From assembly GCA_013152105.1 (NCBI GenBank), contig JAADHA010000170.1, positions 1 to 8,931 of the forward strand: a stretch of 8,931 nucleotides of DNA, given 5' to 3'. The stretch is from Oligoflexia bacterium. Lineage in GTDB: Bacteria; Myxococcota_A; UBA796; UBA2385. The notes below the pieces were generated by a model. It ran no database searches, was not told where the DNA came from, and worked only from the letters and a program-made list of their open reading frames with translations. The position numbers were made by a program, and so were the translations under genes. This document shows, piece by piece, positions 8,801-8,931 of this stretch (position 1 is the first letter of the stretch; each line of letters starts with the position of its first letter).

Positions 8801-8931
8801 ACTTGCCGTTCGAGGGTGCTGGCGCGGTGAGCCAGTGGAAGCTGAGTATCCCGAAACTTGGACACTTTGACCGAAGGACGCTGTCCGATGTGATCTTCCA
8901 CATGAGGTACACGGCTGTTTCGGGCCGGGAT
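1..8931 (+). CDS. Tc toxin (ABC toxin) subunit A, TcA/TcdA-like, partial at both ends
   Basis: One uninterrupted reading frame (frame 1, 2977 codons) fills the window. It encodes a TcA subunit: in this family five copies form a bell-shaped shell around a central channel that binds host cells, inserts a pore and passes the TcB/TcC-derived toxin through the membrane. Seen in the chain: a VRP1-type block with FCQCEHC near residue 348; a PA14-like domain (964-1110); a repeat array (1238-1500); the KNYRVWEANKKVFLYPENW block (1662-1680); a neuraminidase-like domain; YNWELFFH (2149-2156); VVMKYLDNLIEWGDQLF (2256-2272); a pore-forming coiled coil (2500-2760); and a TcB-binding end (RYLPFEGAGAVSQW, LSDVIFHMRYTA). 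The first in-frame ATG is residue 107, inside conserved-looking shell sequence and without a clear ribosome site, so the true start is probably upstream. The stop is probably a few dozen codons downstream. At more than 2977 residues it exceeds the usual roughly 2300-2600 of the family, largely through the PA14 and repeat insertions. Family assignment is firm; the natural target is unknown. Confidence 0.95.
1015..1113 (+). other. Motif: conserved Cys/His cluster CxCxxC in the VRP1-type block
   Basis: Residues 339-371 contain Cys349, Cys351, Cys354 with His353 and His358 close by, followed by a PAAYLAHLLDYL helix. The same FCxCEHC..V.SPAAYLVDLL pattern is, from memory, typical of TcA-like proteins from many bacteria, so it marks the family rather than this protein. 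The close spacing of three Cys and two His could form a small metal site, but I know of no demonstration and treat that as inference. Confidence 0.75.
2890..3330 (+). other. Domain: PA14-like beta domain inserted in the shell (residues 964-1110)
   Basis: The segment starts with GLWGEYFQTNDL and continues through F...FSPEPEFIDPDG, FSVKWEGILLAAKSGRYKF, VSTDAGAAVVLSINGRRV, VVLRAGSGHTIRLDV and LRWMTPG. This is the order of strands typical of PA14 domains, beta-sandwich modules found in protective antigen, adhesins and glycosidases and often involved in carbohydrate binding or targeting. The following sequence, with TYEAAYKAGVILSRLNLGADDLAHL (about 1117-1140 with gaps to the family pattern), returns to TcA-type helices, so the domain is an insertion and not an end of the gene. 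PA14 domains in TcA-like proteins are known from memory in other bacteria. The ligand cannot be predicted; calcium-binding Asp-Asp pairs seen in fungal PA14 lectins are not obvious here (the strand reads STDAGA). Confidence 0.85.
3712..4500 (+). repeat. Array of about 42-residue (126 bp) His/Asp/Thr-rich tandem repeats inside the toxin gene
   Basis: Six units plus a degenerate tail. Unit limits: 1238-1278 (3712-3834), 1279-1320 (3835-3960), a short unit 1321-1345 (3961-4035), 1346-1388 (4036-4164), 1389-1430 (4165-4290), 1431-1472 (4291-4416), then a worn tail to about 1500. Each full unit has a helical half of the form L..A..LAN.LK.AY.AHR and a loop half of the form VH..ADTTN.VT..DATD. The His of 'AHR' recurs at 1254, 1296, 1339, 1363, 1406 and 1448, that is at steps of 42, 43, 24, 43 and 42. 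Codons differ widely between units, so the duplication is old or under selection for protein, not recent slippage. The array is framed by shell sequence ending in SGWDADEVDLFCDW (1219-1232) and resuming at GRKLGELLRCVKESRRLGI. I recall similar ADTTN/DATDL..LK..YNAH repeats in phage virion proteins. Function here is unknown. Confidence 0.9.
4501..5160 (+). other. Domain: shell helices and conserved ABC-toxin block (residues 1501-1720)
   Basis: After the repeats the standard TcA sequence resumes: LRCVKESRRLGIRATQLVNWA (about 1523-1543, split here only as a pattern), PLRDVLRRQQRDALAAYLV (1574-1592), LLIDAGMQPCMKTSRLKSA (1607-1625), IQLFGQRCLMGLE (1629-1641) and KNYRVWEANKKVFLYPENW (1662-1680) followed by EPDLRDDKTPFFKELE. 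These blocks are among the most conserved of TcA proteins and correspond to the ABC_toxin_N family region preceding the neuraminidase-like domain. They show that the repeat array did not break the reading frame or the domain order. Confidence 0.88.
5161..6000 (+). other. Domain: neuraminidase-like and adjoining beta domains (residues 1721-2000)
   Basis: The stretch starts near LEVSHLEIAGLYEDVQ, followed by LHVIGRTRREPRRYYYRKYT and WSPWEPVQADMEGNHVLPVV (1773-1792) with WNGRLRLIWVVI. The family pattern is a W.PWE.V..DIEG.HL.PVVWN.RLYLFW beta blade. In TcA structures this domain closes the bottom of the shell and is thought to respond to pH during opening; 'neuraminidase-like' describes fold only. 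I see no sialidase Asp-box (SxDxGxTW) and claim no catalysis. The remainder to about 2000 is beta-rich and less conserved, where receptor-binding insertions occur in other TcA proteins. Confidence 0.8.
5620..5667 (+). repeat. Perfectly adjacent 24-bp direct repeat (two 8-codon units)
   Basis: Bases 5620-5643 and 5644-5667 match at 21 of 24 positions and encode VDKKGKIV followed directly by VDKNGKVV (residues 1874-1889). The frame is kept. The unit reads like a beta hairpin with a Lys/Asn-Gly turn, lying in the variable beta part of the neuraminidase-like region. The high nucleotide identity, unlike the large array upstream, suggests a comparatively recent local duplication. Confidence 0.85.
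6181..7275 (+). other. Domain: C-terminal shell helices and linker to the pore domain (residues 2061-2425)
   Basis: Conserved TcA blocks follow each other: FYRDFNHHGLDGLL (2080-2093), YNWELFFHIPLLIAERF (2149-2165), FEEAMRWYHYVFDPTTPPEN (2171-2190), PHVVARSRPQAFMKNVVMKY (2241-2260), LDNLIEWGDQLFMRDSIESI (2261-2280) and NEASQLYVRAFELLGPKP. From about 2386 to 2425 the chain is less conserved, poor in aromatic residues and acidic (for example WGSEGEGEPEVPG, 2411-2423). This agrees with the stretched linker that in TcdA1 pulls the channel out of the shell when the toxin fires. The linker limits are inferred. Confidence 0.82.
7276..8340 (+). other. Domain: pore-forming translocation channel (residues 2426-2780)
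   Basis: It starts with LEFCVPKNPQLLAYWDTVAD (2425-2444), RLYKIRNCMNI and PPIDPGLLVRAAAAGVDL, all TcA signatures leading into the channel. Long heptad-like helices follow (about 2520-2590, rich in Lys, Glu, Gln and Ala). A Gly/Ala-rich, hydrophobic turn at about 2607-2663 (GGKVLEIAGAIAHAF, then GVTPSVTVQTGG, then RAGAAVLAAASSIASHEATM) fits the membrane-entering tip of the channel. A second long helix with GRHRRREQEWKHQ and LYRWMVSHTANLYLQAYKLA runs back. No signal peptide would be needed for this insertion, which occurs in the target cell membrane. The assignment rests on sequence pattern and order; residue limits are approximate. Confidence 0.85.
8341..8931 (+). other. Domain: TcB-binding domain, cut at the window edge (residues 2781-2977)
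   Basis: Signature strings of the TcA C-terminus are present: YWDSLRKGLLAGEKLSFDLK (2786-2805), RMETAYFQENVRELELTKNI (2806-2825), SLADLNPVALMKLRATGEC, LLFDLDYPDHYKRRIKAVSL (2851-2870), GQNDSGTFELSFGDERYLPF (2918-2937) and EGAGAVSQWKL, then LSDVIFHMRYTA (2961-2972). In known complexes this domain docks the TcB beta-propeller that feeds the toxic TcC fragment into the channel. Its good conservation suggests that a TcB partner is still used. Family members usually end soon after the 'RYTA' strand, so little of the protein should be missing on this side. Confidence 0.9.

Noticed and set aside
1..8931. Pseudogene or frameshifted toxin gene
   Set aside because: All 2977 codons are sense codons and the conserved blocks appear in the right order in one frame.
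1..8931. Internal promoter, terminator, tRNA or insertion-sequence ends
   Set aside because: The window is coding throughout, and I found no structure beyond what the protein sequence accounts for.

Overview
The whole window is a single protein-coding gene read on the + strand. Frame 1 stays open from base 1 to base 8931 (2977 sense codons, no stop). Neither a credible start nor the stop codon is inside, so the gene runs off both ends. I translated it end to end by eye. It is a TcA-type subunit of a Tc (toxin complex, 'ABC toxin') insecticidal/cytotoxic translocation machine, the large pentameric pore-and-injection component exemplified by Photorhabdus TcdA1. No other gene, RNA gene, mobile element or regulatory site is supported. 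Long open frames on the other strand and in the other + frames are by-products of the high GC content (about 60 % by eye).

Layout by residue: (i) about 1-960, the N-terminal alpha-helical shell with the VRP1-type block, including a CxCxxC motif at 349-354; (ii) about 964-1110, a PA14-like beta domain set into the shell; (iii) about 1111-1236, more shell; (iv) 1238-1472, with a degenerate tail to about 1500, an array of about 42-residue His/Asp/Thr-rich tandem repeats; (v) about 1501-1720, shell again, ending in the family signature rich in Trp and Tyr; (vi) about 1721-2000, neuraminidase-like beta domain; (vii) about 2060-2385, C-terminal shell helices; (viii) about 2386-2425, an acidic Gly-rich linker; (ix) about 2500-2760, the pore-forming coiled coil with a hydrophobic tip; (x) about 2780-2977, the TcB-binding domain, cut just before the expected C-terminus.

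The part most worth attention is region (iv). Most of the chain follows the standard TcA plan, but the repeat array sits between two shell helical segments that I expect to be close together in ordinary TcA proteins. From memory, repeats of this style occur in phage virion or tail proteins, so this may be a phage-type surface module grafted onto a toxin shell. With the PA14 domain it would give the toxin two extra external modules, possibly for target recognition.

The organism cannot be fixed from one gene. The GC-rich, intron-free coding sequence suggests a bacterium such as a proteobacterium, myxobacterium or actinobacterium. The TcB/TcC partners that would complete the toxin are not in the window and would be expected nearby on the genome.
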